A stretch of DNA of 64,000 nucleotides from an uncultured Clostridium sp. (GCA_905212085.1 CAJMDF010000003.1:1-64000), one strand, 5' to 3'. Counted from the stretch's first letter, positions 11,203 through 21,563 are shown. Made by a program: numbers and translations. Notes: generated by a model not told the origin, from the letters alone.

Positions 11203-12789
11203 TTATTTTTTCTTATTTTTTTCTTCTGAATAATCGGCAGTTCCAGGGAATTTATTTTGACCTGTTGTCATTTTTGTAATCCAATATTGCATTTTTGGAA
11301 TAAGTGTTGATAAGAACAAGGCAGAAACTGCAAAACCAATGCCCCAGTTGAATGTATTTTTGATAAAGTTTTCACGACAGAATTTTTTCAATGTATTTGT
11401 ATCAATTTCTTTCCCGTGTTTTTCAGCCTTTTCAACAAGTTTTGTTACGTAATGAACAATATCTTCTTTTAAATCTTTTAATTCTTCGTAATTTACGTAT
11501 TTATATTTATCTGTTGATGCATTTTGAGTTGCAACGCTGAATACATTTTGTAAAAATTCAGGCATGTTAATTGCACCTTCTCTAAATACGTCTTTAATTT
11601 GGTTTTTAGTAAGTACTGCAACTCCTTCAACTTCAGGTTGTAGTTTAGACATTCTTTCTGCAAGATCTGTGTAATTTTTGATTTGTTCTGCAGAGAAATG
11701 CTTGTGATTTTTTAAATAATCTTTGAATGTATCAAGAGTTACAACTTTATGTTCGTTGAATTTTTGAAGTAAATCTTTGTCAATATATCCGACATTTGAG
11801 TTATCACCAAATACTTTTTGAGAGAATTTTTCAACACTCATTTTGCCGTTATTTTCTTCTAATACTGCTTGAAGCAAATCAGTGACTTGTTTTGCAGCGA
11901 CAGGGTCAAGTCTTGTTTTTCTTCCGTCTTCTAATAAATTTAGCCATCTGTTAATATTTGGCATACTAAACATGTAGAAATAAATTGATGTTAAATCTCT
12001 GAATAAAACTTCAGTTCTTTCATGATTATTTCTTGAGCTTATTGCACGTCCGCCAGCAATACCTGCATCTGTTGAAAGCAGTTGATAAGTAGGATCGTTT
12101 TCAAACTTATTTGCTAATGATAGCAATGTATTGTAATTCATGCCGAATGAAACTTTTTTATTTTCATTCGATTTAATGAATTTATCCATTGATATTTTTT
12201 GTTGTGATTGTGTATCAAATGGATTATTAGTAATGTTATTTTGAGGTTTTTGATTTTCGTTATTAAAATGTTTTTGATGATAAACTGCTGTAATATGCTG
12301 GTTTATTTTAGGAACTACAAGCCCTACTAAGACGTTTGCAAGTAAAATACTTGAGCCGATTTTTAGAGCTTTAAATACTGCAATTTGATTTTTTGTAAGA
12401 TTTTTAATTAATTTACCGGTTTTACCTTCAAGTTTTGCAGCTTCTTTTAATTTTTTATCATCATATAAGAAGTTTTTAAGCGGTTTTCTAATACCGTCTT
12501 CTTGTGCATCAAAAGCAGTTGTATGTAAATTTAGAATTCGTTTACCGATATGGTCGTTCATTTTATTGAACATTTTTACGCCGGCAAACCAGAATAATGC
12601 TCCGATACTTTCTTCAGTAAATCTTTCTCTTGCTTCTTCAAAACCGCCTCTTTTATATGCTTGTAATGTTCTTCCTCCTGTTACAAAGCATTCTAACATA
12701 ATTAGCGGTGCAAGACTTCTGCTCGCAATTCCGCGTACAAATCTGCGAGGATAACTAAAATTTGAAATTGTTTGAGGGGTTATATTCAT
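11203..12789 (-). CDS. Lineage-type multi-span membrane protein, unknown function
   Basis: A 528-residue protein with hydrophobic segments near residues 25-42, 60-78, 140-158 and 480-505. It has a large, charged, helical domain between them (about 180-470) and a Lys-rich C-terminus. The N-terminus (MNITPQTISNFSYPRRF) and an internal KKVSFGMNYN fragment recall the FxG-type motif of other proteins in this window. The layout suggests a membrane-anchored cytoplasmic or periplasmic scaffold. No enzyme motif or named domain recognised. A 192-base gap separates it from the divergent gene at 12982. Confidence 0.8.
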   Translation of the reverse strand: MNITPQTISNFSYPRRFVRGIASRSLAPLIMLECFVTGGRTLQAYKRGGFEEARERFTEESIGALFWFAGVKMFNKMNDHIGKRILNLHTTAFDAQEDGIRKPLKNFLYDDKKLKEAAKLEGKTGKLIKNLTKNQIAVFKALKIGSSILLANVLVGLVVPKINQHITAVYHQKHFNNENQKPQNNITNNPFDTQSQQKISMDKFIKSNENKKVSFGMNYNTLLSLANKFENDPTYQLLSTDAGIAGGRAISSRNNHERTEVLFRDLTSIYFYMFSMPNINRWLNLLEDGRKTRLDPVAAKQVTDLLQAVLEENNGKMSVEKFSQKVFGDNSNVGYIDKDLLQKFNEHKVVTLDTFKDYLKNHKHFSAEQIKNYTDLAERMSKLQPEVEGVAVLTKNQIKDVFREGAINMPEFLQNVFSVATQNASTDKYKYVNYEELKDLKEDIVHYVTKLVEKAEKHGKEIDTNTLKKFCRENFIKNTFNWGIGFAVSALFLSTLIPKMQYWITKMTTGQNKFPGTADYSEEKNKKK

Positions 12790-12981
12790 ATTTTTTCCGT
12801 TAGAATTACTTATTTAATAATCCTGAAAAAAATTTTTTGCCTGATATGGGAATTTTTTTAATATTTTGTTACAGGAAAAATGTATCATAAACACTAATTA
12901 AGTTTTGTTAAATTTAATTAATTATTTAGCAATGTTTTTTCTTTAGTGTTTTTGATACAATGTGAAAAGAAGGTATGTCTT

Positions 12982-13761
12982 ATGCAAGTTAATAAAATAG
13001 GAAATAATGTAGAACAAACTTATGTTTCACAAAAGAAAAGAGATCAAAAAGTTAAAACGGGAGTAATGTTGACATCTGCTTTAGGTGTCGGCACAGCACT
13101 TGCTCATGTCGCAAAAAGACAGGGATTTTCTTTATCCCCAACGAAAATAATGCATACTCCTGTTAAAGATTGGGCAATATTTAGTTTATATAATAAAAAT
13201 AAACCTGAAAGAAAAGTTTTAAATTTAGATAATCCTTTAGATATTATAGAAATTGCTTCAGCTTCAGTAGTTGGAGGTTTAGCTGGCGGGGCAATATTTG
13301 ATGATAAAAAACATTTTAAAGCAAAGTTAAAAGAATCTGTAAATCAATTTTTAGGAAATGTGTTAGTCCCTATTGCTTGTGTTGGTGCAGCTTCAAAACT
13401 GTATAGCAAGCATAAAGAAAGTATTGTAAATTTTATGCCTCAGTTGGCAGAAAATGGAAATGTCTCAAAATTTTTCAATAAAATATTTCGAGCAATACCA
13501 GGATCAATTGCGACAATTGCGTCATTAGGTCTTGGAATTTTTGCTGGAAATAGAGTGTCAAATGTTTTAAATGAAAAAATATTTCACAAGAAAGTTAAAA
13601 GAGAAATTAAAACGTCAGACTTCGCTCCACACGTTGATGACTTAGGTATGGCAATTTCGATGATGTCTGACAAATCTCCATTTTCATCTTTTGTACAAAG
13701 GGTTGTTCCATTATTCTTATGTGTACCTGGGATAGAAGTTGGAACACATAGAGAAGAATAG
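12982..13761 (+). CDS. Membrane protein of unknown function
   Basis: About 259 residues with a lead MQVNKIGNNVEQTYVSQKK similar to the N-terminus at 9446. Hydrophobic stretches follow near residues 30-45, 95-110, 125-140 and 180-200. The frame extends upstream to 12946, but AAGAAGG lies 8 bases before the ATG at 12982, which is taken as the start. It is divergent from the membrane protein at 11203 and may act with it. The C-terminal part has a Cys-containing hydrophobic end (VVPLFLCVPGIEVG). No known domain. Confidence 0.72.
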   Translation: MQVNKIGNNVEQTYVSQKKRDQKVKTGVMLTSALGVGTALAHVAKRQGFSLSPTKIMHTPVKDWAIFSLYNKNKPERKVLNLDNPLDIIEIASASVVGGLAGGAIFDDKKHFKAKLKESVNQFLGNVLVPIACVGAASKLYSKHKESIVNFMPQLAENGNVSKFFNKIFRAIPGSIATIASLGLGIFAGNRVSNVLNEKIFHKKVKREIKTSDFAPHVDDLGMAISMMSDKSPFSSFVQRVVPLFLCVPGIEVGTHREE

Positions 13762-13814
13762 ATGGAAAATCTGAAACTATAAATAATAAATTAAAAGAAT
13801 CTGTTGATAATAGT

Positions 13815-15842
13815 TTATTCTTTGACAGGTTCTTTTAATATGTCTGCATATTTTTGTAAATCATTAAGTAGTGGCTGATATGTTTGTGTGAGATTATTTC
13901 TAACATTATCTCTATTTTGTTCATTTTCAGCCATAACTTGCATATCTATTTTAGCTTGTAGTGCTTTTTTTAGTAATTCCGGAATATTTAGTGCTGTAGG
14001 ATTTTCACTTGCTAGATTTTTATAATATTTATCTAAATAGTCTGTGCTAATACGTTCTTTCCAATTTTCTTCTCTTTTAGAGCCGCCAATGTTATAAGTT
14101 ACATCTGTGATACCTAAAAGGTCTGCAAATGAAATTTGGAATTTAGGAGTTGTCATTAATTCTGCAAATTTTGCTCTTACTCGCTCTTTATCATTTGTAT
14201 TGTATAATTCTTTTAATTGATTTCTGATTTCTCCGATATTTTTTCTCCCGTCATCCATATTCAGATATCCTGCCAGATACTCTGGAGCCCAAGATGCTTG
14301 TTCCCTTGTATATTCACCTTTTGAACCGTCTTTTAAATCTCCAATACGTTGCATATATGTCATTGCAGGAATATTATCATGTGAACCAATTATATACCAG
14401 TCATCTTTTCTGCCTTTATTGAGTAATTCTTGAGCTCTATTCCAGTCAATATTTTGGATTTTAGGCAGATTTAATTGTTGTTCATATACTTGGACGAATC
14501 TGTTCGGATAACTGCATATATCTTCCCACACAGGCATGTCCGGAGTAATACCGTTTTCTTTTAATGTAGGGAGTATTAATTTTTCAAGTAATTTGGGATA
14601 GTACCAGTTTTTATCATATTCTTCTGTTGGTTTTTGAGGGTCTCTTAATTCAGATATATATTTTTCAACATCATGATTTTTATTTTCACCATTTACAAAA
14701 GCACTATCAGGAGCAGTTCTTGAAAGAAGGTATGGTTCTACTAATCCCATAGCATGGTCAATTCTTATATTTTCGCAGAATTCTAATGCATAATTTAATT
14801 TTTCTTTTAAGAATTTACCACCAGCTCCAAGTTCATAATTATTATTTTTGAATATTTTTCTAGGATCGATTACTGGAATATACCATCTTTGGGATTTTCC
14901 GTTACTTTCTCTTGCTCCCATATCCCAATCTTGAAGGAATACATCCTGATATCTCCATCTATCCATTTTAGAACAGCCAACTAAGAGGTCATTTATATAT
15001 TTGAAGCCTTGAGTATCTCTCCATTCTTTATTCTCTTTAATTTGTTTTGTGGCTATAAATTGTTCAAATTTGTATTGTTCAATTTCATTTTTATTTGCTT
15101 CGATTAAATCATTGTATTTTTCGATAGCATTAAAATCACCTTTTCGAACATTTGGTATTAGAGTTTTATCTTCCTCATTTGTCCATTCTTCAAATCTATC
15201 TGTTCCGTTTTTTCTTGAAAGAATCTGGAATATCCCTTCATCTGTTAATCGTTCATCGTGTTTATCTATAAATTTATTTAATTCTTTGTTTAAAGCAAGT
15301 GCTTCAGGTTGACCTTTTGCAACTTTAGCTTTGAAATTGTTATAACTTTCTTTTAATGCAGTATTGTATGTTTTTAGAGCTTCGTTAAAATCTGTTATAT
15401 CGTAATTTTTATCACTAATTTCGGGCATTTTAGTGACATTGTTATACGTTTCTTCTGATAGAATTTTCCCGTATTTATCTTTAGTCAATTCTTCTAAATC
15501 TATAAATAATTTATTTTTTGCAAATGCAGATGAATTATAAGGAGATGGTTTAATTTCTCCGTTTATAATTTCAAGATTTCCTCCAGGTCCTAATTGGTTA
15601 CCGTTAAACCCATATAACATTAAAAATTTAATGTATTCTTTGGCTGCATTTCCATATGGAGATCCGATATATGAATCTCTCCCAAGAGCCGGGAAGCAGG
15701 AACCATGAGTAATTACGACTCTTTCTTTGTTTCCTAACGCTTCATAAGCTCTGTTAATTGTATCTTTTAAGCCCGGTTCTTCTTCTTTTGTCGGACGTCT
15801 ACGAAATGTTATTTGATTATTATTTATCCCTAATACACGCAT
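13815..15842 (-). CDS. malQ: 4-alpha-glucanotransferase (GH77)
   Basis: A GH77 enzyme that transfers alpha-1,4-glucan segments between maltodextrins. Visible motifs: HGSCFPALGRDSYIGSPYG near the N-terminus, IRIDHAMGL with the nucleophile Asp near residue 361, VWEDICSYP with the acid/base Glu near 439, and IGSHDN with the third acid near 487. It has no secretion signal. The N-terminus MRVLGINNNQITFRRRP is the window's Asn-rich, F-containing lead. A TTG at 15860 is in frame, but ATG at 15842 is preferred. It is the last gene of a likely udp, FlhA-C-like, malQ run and probably acts in glycogen or maltodextrin turnover with the GH13 protein at 53194. Confidence 0.9.
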   Translation of the reverse strand: MRVLGINNNQITFRRRPTKEEEPGLKDTINRAYEALGNKERVVITHGSCFPALGRDSYIGSPYGNAAKEYIKFLMLYGFNGNQLGPGGNLEIINGEIKPSPYNSSAFAKNKLFIDLEELTKDKYGKILSEETYNNVTKMPEISDKNYDITDFNEALKTYNTALKESYNNFKAKVAKGQPEALALNKELNKFIDKHDERLTDEGIFQILSRKNGTDRFEEWTNEEDKTLIPNVRKGDFNAIEKYNDLIEANKNEIEQYKFEQFIATKQIKENKEWRDTQGFKYINDLLVGCSKMDRWRYQDVFLQDWDMGARESNGKSQRWYIPVIDPRKIFKNNNYELGAGGKFLKEKLNYALEFCENIRIDHAMGLVEPYLLSRTAPDSAFVNGENKNHDVEKYISELRDPQKPTEEYDKNWYYPKLLEKLILPTLKENGITPDMPVWEDICSYPNRFVQVYEQQLNLPKIQNIDWNRAQELLNKGRKDDWYIIGSHDNIPAMTYMQRIGDLKDGSKGEYTREQASWAPEYLAGYLNMDDGRKNIGEIRNQLKELYNTNDKERVRAKFAELMTTPKFQISFADLLGITDVTYNIGGSKREENWKERISTDYLDKYYKNLASENPTALNIPELLKKALQAKIDMQVMAENEQNRDNVRNNLTQTYQPLLNDLQKYADILKEPVKE

Positions 15843-15893
15843 GTTATTTTTAAACCCCAAATAAAAATTTTTTTGCTGATATGTGAAGTATTA

Positions 15894-17372
15894 TTAAATT
15901 TCTGATATTACTTCAATTTGCGCATTACATCCAATTTCTTCTCTTGATAATACTGTAATATTATTGAGATAGCTGCTCAAAAGAGTAAATATCAAATGTC
16001 TAAATTCTAATGGTACAAGTAATTTTGGATTATCAATGTTAAATTGTACCATTTTTTTAGAAATTTTTTCTGCTAAAGTTTCTGCAAAACCTGCATCAAT
16101 CCGAATGATTGCGTCATCACTTTCATCAAAATTCGGCATAAATTTATCAAGTGTTTTATCTGAAATTTCAAAAGCACATATTATGCCATCTGAATTTTTG
16201 TTGTATTTGCAAATTTGTTTTGAAAGTGAAAGTCTTATTTTTTTTATTAAATCTGATTTTGTAGTTTCTTGAGCGAAATCATTAATTTTTTCAAATATGT
16301 ATGTAATATCTTTAATTGATATTTTTTCTCTAATTAGGCTTGTTAAAATAAATCTCAAGTCAGATAAAGAAACAAAGTCTGGAATTATGTTTGTGACAAG
16401 AAAATCATTTGTGTCATTAACGACATCAATATATTTATCTAAGTCTTCATAATCCAGTAAATCATCCACGTATTTTACTGCACAAAATTCCAAAGCTCTT
16501 GCGATAAATTCTGAACCGGAAATGCCGTTTTGCCAGAAATCTTTTGTTTTGTCTTTTTCAATCCAAATAATTTTTTTGCCTGTTATTTGATCCGTATCTG
16601 TTATTGAATTTTTAATTTTTTTATCAAGGTGCAATTCATCTGCAAAGAACATTAAAAATTGAGGATAGACGCAGGATTTGAAAACATCTATCCCGCGAAT
16701 TCTAATTGAAAATTCATAAGGATTAAGGTTTTCATCATCTTTAAATACAATTTTCGGGATAACGAAACCTAATTCTTCTGTTAATTTTAATCTTGTCTTT
16801 ACAGTTTCTGCAACAAGTTCTTCTTCTTGAATTTCGCTGTCAGGATCAATGTATCCTAAAATTTCTTCACTTAGATGAATTGAGAGTTTTTCTTCTTTAA
16901 GTTTTGAGTACATTGCGTCAGGAGAAGTCGCCTTTGCCAGTTTTAATTTTAACTCTTCTAACTCTTTCAAGCCTGCAGAAATTTTATCATTAAGTTTTTT
17001 TCTGTTTACAGATGCAGGTGCTTCTCCTTCAAGTTCTGTTTTAATTTTTGCAATTTTAGCTTTTTGATCTTTTATTTTACCTTGAATTTCAAGACAAATT
17101 TCATAAGGAGATTGTTCCGGAGAAAGCATTTTTTCCATCTGACTTTTAAATGTTGAAATATTAATTGTATCAGCATTTATTTCATTATTAGATGTAGATG
17201 CTTCTTTCATAAAAATGCAGTGACAAAGGACTTCTCCATCATCATTTTCAACTTCTTGCATGCTGTATAATTCCCAATCATTCATTGACATTTCGTTTAA
17301 TAAATTTTGAAGTTCTTGAGTATTATCACTAGAGCATGTTTTTATTACATACTGCATTTTTTTATTGAACAT
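15894..17372 (-). CDS. Soluble protein with FlhA/SctV cytoplasmic domain (FHIPEP-C) and DUF4177-like N-terminus
   Basis: A 492-residue protein without membrane spans. Residues 1-57 resemble DUF4177 (VIKTCSSDNTQELQNLLNEM, then NDWELYSMQEVENDDGEVL). Residues about 85-150 are charged coiled coil. From about 155 it follows the export-gate protein FlhA/SctV: ELGFVIPKIVFKDDENLNPY, FSIRIRGIDVFKSC, IIPDFVSLSDLRFILTSLIR, EKISIKDITYIFEKINDFAQ and a closing ITVLSREEIGCNAQIEV. Full FlhA has about eight N-terminal spans, all absent here. AAGGAG precedes the start by 7 bases. It lies between udp and malQ. It may be an adaptor in a type III-like export process, or a repurposed domain. Confidence 0.85.
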   Translation of the reverse strand: MFNKKMQYVIKTCSSDNTQELQNLLNEMSMNDWELYSMQEVENDDGEVLCHCIFMKEASTSNNEINADTINISTFKSQMEKMLSPEQSPYEICLEIQGKIKDQKAKIAKIKTELEGEAPASVNRKKLNDKISAGLKELEELKLKLAKATSPDAMYSKLKEEKLSIHLSEEILGYIDPDSEIQEEELVAETVKTRLKLTEELGFVIPKIVFKDDENLNPYEFSIRIRGIDVFKSCVYPQFLMFFADELHLDKKIKNSITDTDQITGKKIIWIEKDKTKDFWQNGISGSEFIARALEFCAVKYVDDLLDYEDLDKYIDVVNDTNDFLVTNIIPDFVSLSDLRFILTSLIREKISIKDITYIFEKINDFAQETTKSDLIKKIRLSLSKQICKYNKNSDGIICAFEISDKTLDKFMPNFDESDDAIIRIDAGFAETLAEKISKKMVQFNIDNPKLLVPLEFRHLIFTLLSSYLNNITVLSREEIGCNAQIEVISEI

Positions 17373-17383
17373 AAAATTACTCC

Positions 17384-18154
17384 TTAGTTTTTATCATTTT
17401 CAATTAATATTTTCAATGCTTCAATAGCAGTTTTAATTGCTTTATCAGTATCATGAACAACAGGGTTTTCAAGATTGAGTTTTTCTCTTTCTTGATTAGC
17501 TACAGTAAGAAATACAGACCCAACTCTTACTTTAAGAAAGTTGCCAACGATAAAAAGAGCTGCAGACTCCATTTCAGAAGCCAGAGTTCCCATTTTTTTC
17601 CAAGCTTCCCATTTGTTTAATAGTTCATAATTTACTGGCATTTTATCTGGTGAGTGTTGACCGTAAAAAGAATCTTTACATTGAACAACACCTGTATGGT
17701 ATTCATAATTTAATTTTTTAGAAGCACTTACAAGAGAATTTATGACATCTAAATTCGCAATTGCAGGAAATTCTATAGGTGCATATTCTTTTGAAGTCCC
17801 CTCCATTCGTATTGCTCCTGTCGCGATTACAATATCGCCGCCTTTTACATTTGTGTCAATTCCTCCGCAGGTACCGACTCGAATAAATGTTTTAGCTCCG
17901 ATATTTACTAATTCTTCTAGTGCAATAGATGCAGAAGGACCTCCTATACCGGTAGATGTAACGCTTACTTTTGTCCCGTTTAAAAATCCGGTATAGGTAG
18001 TAAATTCTCGTCTGTCTGCTTTTAATTCCGCATTATCAAAATAAGCTGCAATTTTCTCACATCGTTTAGGATCTCCCGGTAAAATTACGTATTCACCGAC
18101 ATCTCCTTTGTTAAGTCCGATATGATATTGTTCGCCGTGTTCAGAGTATTTCAT
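17384..18154 (-). CDS. udp: Uridine phosphorylase
   Basis: A 256-residue nucleoside phosphorylase of the PNP/UDP family, normal length. Motifs are [15 protein letters not shown] (phosphate site), [23 protein letters not shown] and the ribose-binding Met/Glu in [11 protein letters not shown]. It splits uridine with phosphate to uracil and ribose-1-phosphate for pyrimidine salvage. Only 11 bases separate it from the FlhA-C-like gene downstream, so the two are probably cotranscribed. Substrate preference within the family is inferred from the [12 protein letters not shown] segment. Confidence 0.9.
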   Translation of the reverse strand: MKYSEHGEQYHIGLNKGDVGEYVILPGDPKRCEKIAAYFDNAELKADRREFTTYTGFLNGTKVSVTSTGIGGPSASIALEELVNIGAKTFIRVGTCGGIDTNVKGGDIVIATGAIRMEGTSKEYAPIEFPAIANLDVINSLVSASKKLNYEYHTGVVQCKDSFYGQHSPDKMPVNYELLNKWEAWKKMGTLASEMESAALFIVGNFLKVRVGSVFLTVANQEREKLNLENPVVHDTDKAIKTAIEALKILIENDKN

Positions 18155-18220
18155 TGTTTCCCTTTGAATATTTGTGAAATTTAGTGCAATTTTTTATAGG
18201 ACGTATGCAACTGTATGTTG

Positions 18221-18679
18221 TTAAAATTGTCCGCTTTTTAATTTTTGAATTACAAGATCAGAAATATCAACACCGCCTACAAAAATTACTCTGTAATCTA
18301 CAATTGCATCAAGCTTTTGTTCTACAAGTACTTGTTTTGTTGCAGCTTGAATTTTGTTATATACTTGTTCTTCTTTTTGAGCTTTTAATTTCATATAAGC
18401 ATCTTCTTTTAATTTGAATTCTCTTGCTGTTTGAGCTTCAAAATTTTGTTTTTTTAATGGTGTATCTAAAGCTTTGTATTGTTTTTCTTTATCTACCATA
18501 TATTGTTGCATTTCAAGAGCTTTTGCGTCAATTTCTTTTATAGCCTGTTGAGCGAAAGGGAAACCATCTTGAACTTTTTGATAATCAATGTAACCTACAC
18601 CTGCAGCATTAGCTTGGTTGCCTAATGTTAAAAATAATCCTGCTGTCATTAAAAGTGCTGCTAATTTGAATTTTTTCAT
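18221..18679 (-). CDS. skp: OmpH/Skp-family periplasmic chaperone
   Basis: A 152-residue protein with a signal peptide (MKKFKLAALLMTAGLFLTLG, cleavage near ANAAG). It has the Skp start GVGYIDYQKVQDGFP, a long Lys/Glu-rich coiled-coil middle that forms the tentacles, and a C-terminal segment with ISDLVIQKL. It carries unfolded outer-membrane proteins through the periplasm. It lies 27 bases downstream of bamA on the same strand, the common bamA-skp order, which implies a diderm envelope. Confidence 0.9.
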   Translation of the reverse strand: MKKFKLAALLMTAGLFLTLGNQANAAGVGYIDYQKVQDGFPFAQQAIKEIDAKALEMQQYMVDKEKQYKALDTPLKKQNFEAQTAREFKLKEDAYMKLKAQKEEQVYNKIQAATKQVLVEQKLDAIVDYRVIFVGGVDISDLVIQKLKSGQF

Positions 18680-18706
18680 GTAAATACCCTCCTAAGGATT
18701 TTTATA

Positions 18707-20671
18707 TTAATACATTATGTCGCCTACACCAAAAGTAAAGTAACCGCTTCTGCTGCCGTTGTCACCCGGATTTGTAAGCGGAATACCATAATCGATTGAT
18801 AATGGCCCCATTCCAGGGATATACAATTTTAACCCGATACCTGCTGATACTGCATAAAGCGGTCTGTCATATATTCTGTCTGTGATTGATGGGTTGAATA
18901 TTTTACCTGCATCAGCCCAGACTGTAAATCTTAAATTGTTTAAGAAGTTTATTCTGGTTCTATCTAAGAATGGAATTGGTGTTGCAAATTCTGCACTACC
19001 CATAATGAATGCATCACCGGTACCTACACCACTCATTTTGAAACCTCTGATAGTGTATGGACCGCCTAATCTATATGCCATAACTTCAGGCATGTTATCA
19101 CCGTGGATTTTACCTCCACCTTTAGCAGTGAATGATAAAGATGATTTCTTTCCGACAGGAATGTATTGTTTAACCATACCTGTAAGTTTTCCGTGAGTTT
19201 TGTTAAAATCAATAATTCCAAGTTCTTCATCAAATCTTAAACTTGCCATTGTACCTTTTCTTGTAACAGTGGCATTGTCTCTTGTGTCATATAATAAAGC
19301 AGGGCTAAGTGATAAGAATAATCCGCCTTCCAATTGTTTTGCACGTTCTGAAATAGGAATATTGTATCTAGAATATAAATTGCTGATTTTTTTGCCGTCA
19401 CCTTCGGAGACATCTATATTTTCAAGCCCTAAAGAAAAAGTGCTTGTAACGTGTTTATTGAATTTCATTCTATGAGCTACAGTTGCTTCTGCTCCGACTC
19501 TGCGTTCAATTGCAAGTGGAACTTGGTAAGAACCGAAATCTCTATAGAATACTTTACTCATTAAAGAAGTATCAGCGTTATAAAAATATGGTTTGAAGTA
19601 GCTTAATTCAGCTTGCAAATTCATTCTTCTTTTAATAGAAGAATCATTAAGAATTACACCAGTACCTGCGATACCGTTTAGGGATAGTCTTTCGTTACGT
19701 CCTAAGAAGTTGTTATCTGAAATCCCTACAGATCCAAATACACCTGTAACAGAATCGATACCGCCACCTACTGAAATACTTGCAGTTCTTTGTTCTTCAA
19801 TATTAATTGTAATATCGTATTTGTCAGGATCATCAGTCGGCTCAATTTCTCTTGTGACATCCTTGAAAGCTTGAGTTGCATATAATCTTACTAAGTCTTC
19901 TTTTAGCAAGTTTTCATTGTAAATTTGTCCAGGTTCTGTCAGAATATTTCTTTCAATTACGTAATCTTTTGTTTTTTCGTTTCCTGAAATTAATATTCTA
20001 TTTATTGTGCCTTCTTTGATACTGATATTTACAGTTCCGTCAGGATCATCTGATACAGAATCTATTCTTGCCAAAATATAACCTTTTGAGCTATAGCAAT
20101 CTTGTATTTTTGCAATTGCTTCATTAATTTCTGCAATATTTTGAGGCTTGCCTTTCATTGGTAAAAGGTATGAAAGGATTTCATCTGTAGAAATAACAGT
20201 ATTACCTTCTATTGTAAAATCTGTAACCGGTGCGTTTTCTTCTAAAACTATTTTCAGAGTAATGCTTCCATCTGAATTATTTACCGGGATAGCCTTCATG
20301 TTTTCGGTAAAGTATCCGAGTTGGTAAATCGCTTTCAAATCTCGTTGGATTAATTCTCGGCTATATGTATCACCTTGTTGAAGTTGCATTTGTTGCAGGA
20401 TTAGAGATTTATCGATTACGTTATTCCCTAAAATTTCAATATTTTTGATAATTTTTTTATTTGAAGTTGAGTCTGTTTTTTTTACGGTAGCAGTTTCTGT
20501 CGGGGTATTATTTTCAAACGCAGGTTGAGCTGCGGCAGGTGCTTGGAGGTCATGTACTTCAGTCGTTTTTTTATCTCCCCAAAAATTCCCTTTCGCAATA
20601 CTCTGAAGCGGGCACATTATAACCAACAACAGGGCTATTAAAGATATATATATTTTATTGTTTGATTTCAA
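18707..20671 (-). CDS. bamA: BamA/Omp85 outer-membrane assembly protein
   Basis: A 654-residue protein with a signal peptide (IYISLIALLLVIMCPLQSIA), a Pro/Thr-rich linker and three POTRA domains (about 70-150, 150-225, 225-300). A 16-strand-type barrel follows, with the VRGF-like lid motif as YTIRGFKMSG and an ending GYFTFGVGDIMY. It inserts barrel proteins into the outer membrane. Three POTRAs, not five, match cyanobacterial Omp85. The start is TTG at 20671, with AAGGTAGAG upstream; the next ATG would cut the signal peptide. It is the upstream partner of skp. Confidence 0.93.
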   Translation of the reverse strand: MKSNNKIYISLIALLLVIMCPLQSIAKGNFWGDKKTTEVHDLQAPAAAQPAFENNTPTETATVKKTDSTSNKKIIKNIEILGNNVIDKSLILQQMQLQQGDTYSRELIQRDLKAIYQLGYFTENMKAIPVNNSDGSITLKIVLEENAPVTDFTIEGNTVISTDEILSYLLPMKGKPQNIAEINEAIAKIQDCYSSKGYILARIDSVSDDPDGTVNISIKEGTINRILISGNEKTKDYVIERNILTEPGQIYNENLLKEDLVRLYATQAFKDVTREIEPTDDPDKYDITINIEEQRTASISVGGGIDSVTGVFGSVGISDNNFLGRNERLSLNGIAGTGVILNDSSIKRRMNLQAELSYFKPYFYNADTSLMSKVFYRDFGSYQVPLAIERRVGAEATVAHRMKFNKHVTSTFSLGLENIDVSEGDGKKISNLYSRYNIPISERAKQLEGGLFLSLSPALLYDTRDNATVTRKGTMASLRFDEELGIIDFNKTHGKLTGMVKQYIPVGKKSSLSFTAKGGGKIHGDNMPEVMAYRLGGPYTIRGFKMSGVGTGDAFIMGSAEFATPIPFLDRTRINFLNNLRFTVWADAGKIFNPSITDRIYDRPLYAVSAGIGLKLYIPGMGPLSIDYGIPLTNPGDNGSRSGYFTFGVGDIMY

Positions 20672-20750
20672 AAAATCTCTACCTTAAAAACTTCAATAAT
20701 ACTATCCTAAAAATATTATATCATAAATTAAAAAAAGTGGAATACGTAAA

Positions 20751-21560
20751 TTAATTTAAACATTTTTTGTAAATATCATTTTTATTTAAGCTATATAGTT
20801 CGGATAAAATTATTGATATTTCTTTTGCCTTAAAATTTTTTGCTTTTAAAACTGATATTTTTTCTTCTATATCGATATTTTCATGTTTATTTTCATCTCT
20901 GAATACAAGTCCTACAATTTCACCTTTCAATGTATTACTTTGGAAATATTCAATAATTTTTTCTGTATCATCAATTACAATTTCTTCATAAACTTTTGTA
21001 AGTTCTCGCCCTATTGCAATTTTTGATTTTGGACGAATTTCTTTTATAATTTCCAAAGTATTTAAAATTCTGTTCGGGGAATCATAGAATACCAAATCTG
21101 TTGTTTTATATTTTTTTAAGATATTTTCAATCTGAGTTTTTGTTCTGGGTAAAAAACCTGTAAATGTAAAGTCTTCTCCAGCTCTTGGAACTTGAGAAAG
21201 AAAAGTTGCAACAGCATTTGCCCCTGCAAGAGCTGTTACTTTATAATTATTTTTTCTTAATTCTTCAACTATTATGGCTCCTGGATCACAAAATAATGGA
21301 GTTCCTGCATCTGATACAAGTGCAATTTTTTTCCCTTCATTAAGTTGTTTTAGAAAATAATCAATCCGTTCTTTTTCATTAAATTTATGATAAGAAATAC
21401 ATTTGGTTTTTATATCAAAATGATTAAGTAATTTTTGTGTAACTCTTATATCTTCACAAGCTACGATATCAACTGTATTTAGAGTTTCTATTGCTCTTTG
21501 AGTTATATCTTTAAGATTCCCTATCGGTGTAGGAACTATATAAAAATCATATTCTTTCAT
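20751..21560 (-). CDS. rsmI: 16S rRNA (cytidine-1402-2'-O)-methyltransferase
   Basis: A 269-residue member of the tetrapyrrole-methylase fold. It has the RsmI signatures YIVPTPIGNLKDITQRAIE, CEDIRVTQKLL, VSDAGTPLFCDPG and FYDSPNRI. It 2'-O-methylates C1402 of 16S rRNA in the decoding centre. Normal length for the family. It lies 3 bases downstream of the solute-binding lipoprotein gene on the same strand, so the two appear cotranscribed without a functional link. Confidence 0.95.
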   Translation of the reverse strand: MKEYDFYIVPTPIGNLKDITQRAIETLNTVDIVACEDIRVTQKLLNHFDIKTKCISYHKFNEKERIDYFLKQLNEGKKIALVSDAGTPLFCDPGAIIVEELRKNNYKVTALAGANAVATFLSQVPRAGEDFTFTGFLPRTKTQIENILKKYKTTDLVFYDSPNRILNTLEIIKEIRPKSKIAIGRELTKVYEEIVIDDTEKIIEYFQSNTLKGEIVGLVFRDENKHENIDIEEKISVLKAKNFKAKEISIILSELYSLNKNDIYKKCLN

Positions 21561-21563
21561 AAT

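Noticed and set aside
15894..17372. Annotation as ordinary flagellar FlhA
   Set aside because: The entire membrane part is missing and replaced by other domains; the gene is not in a flagellar cluster.
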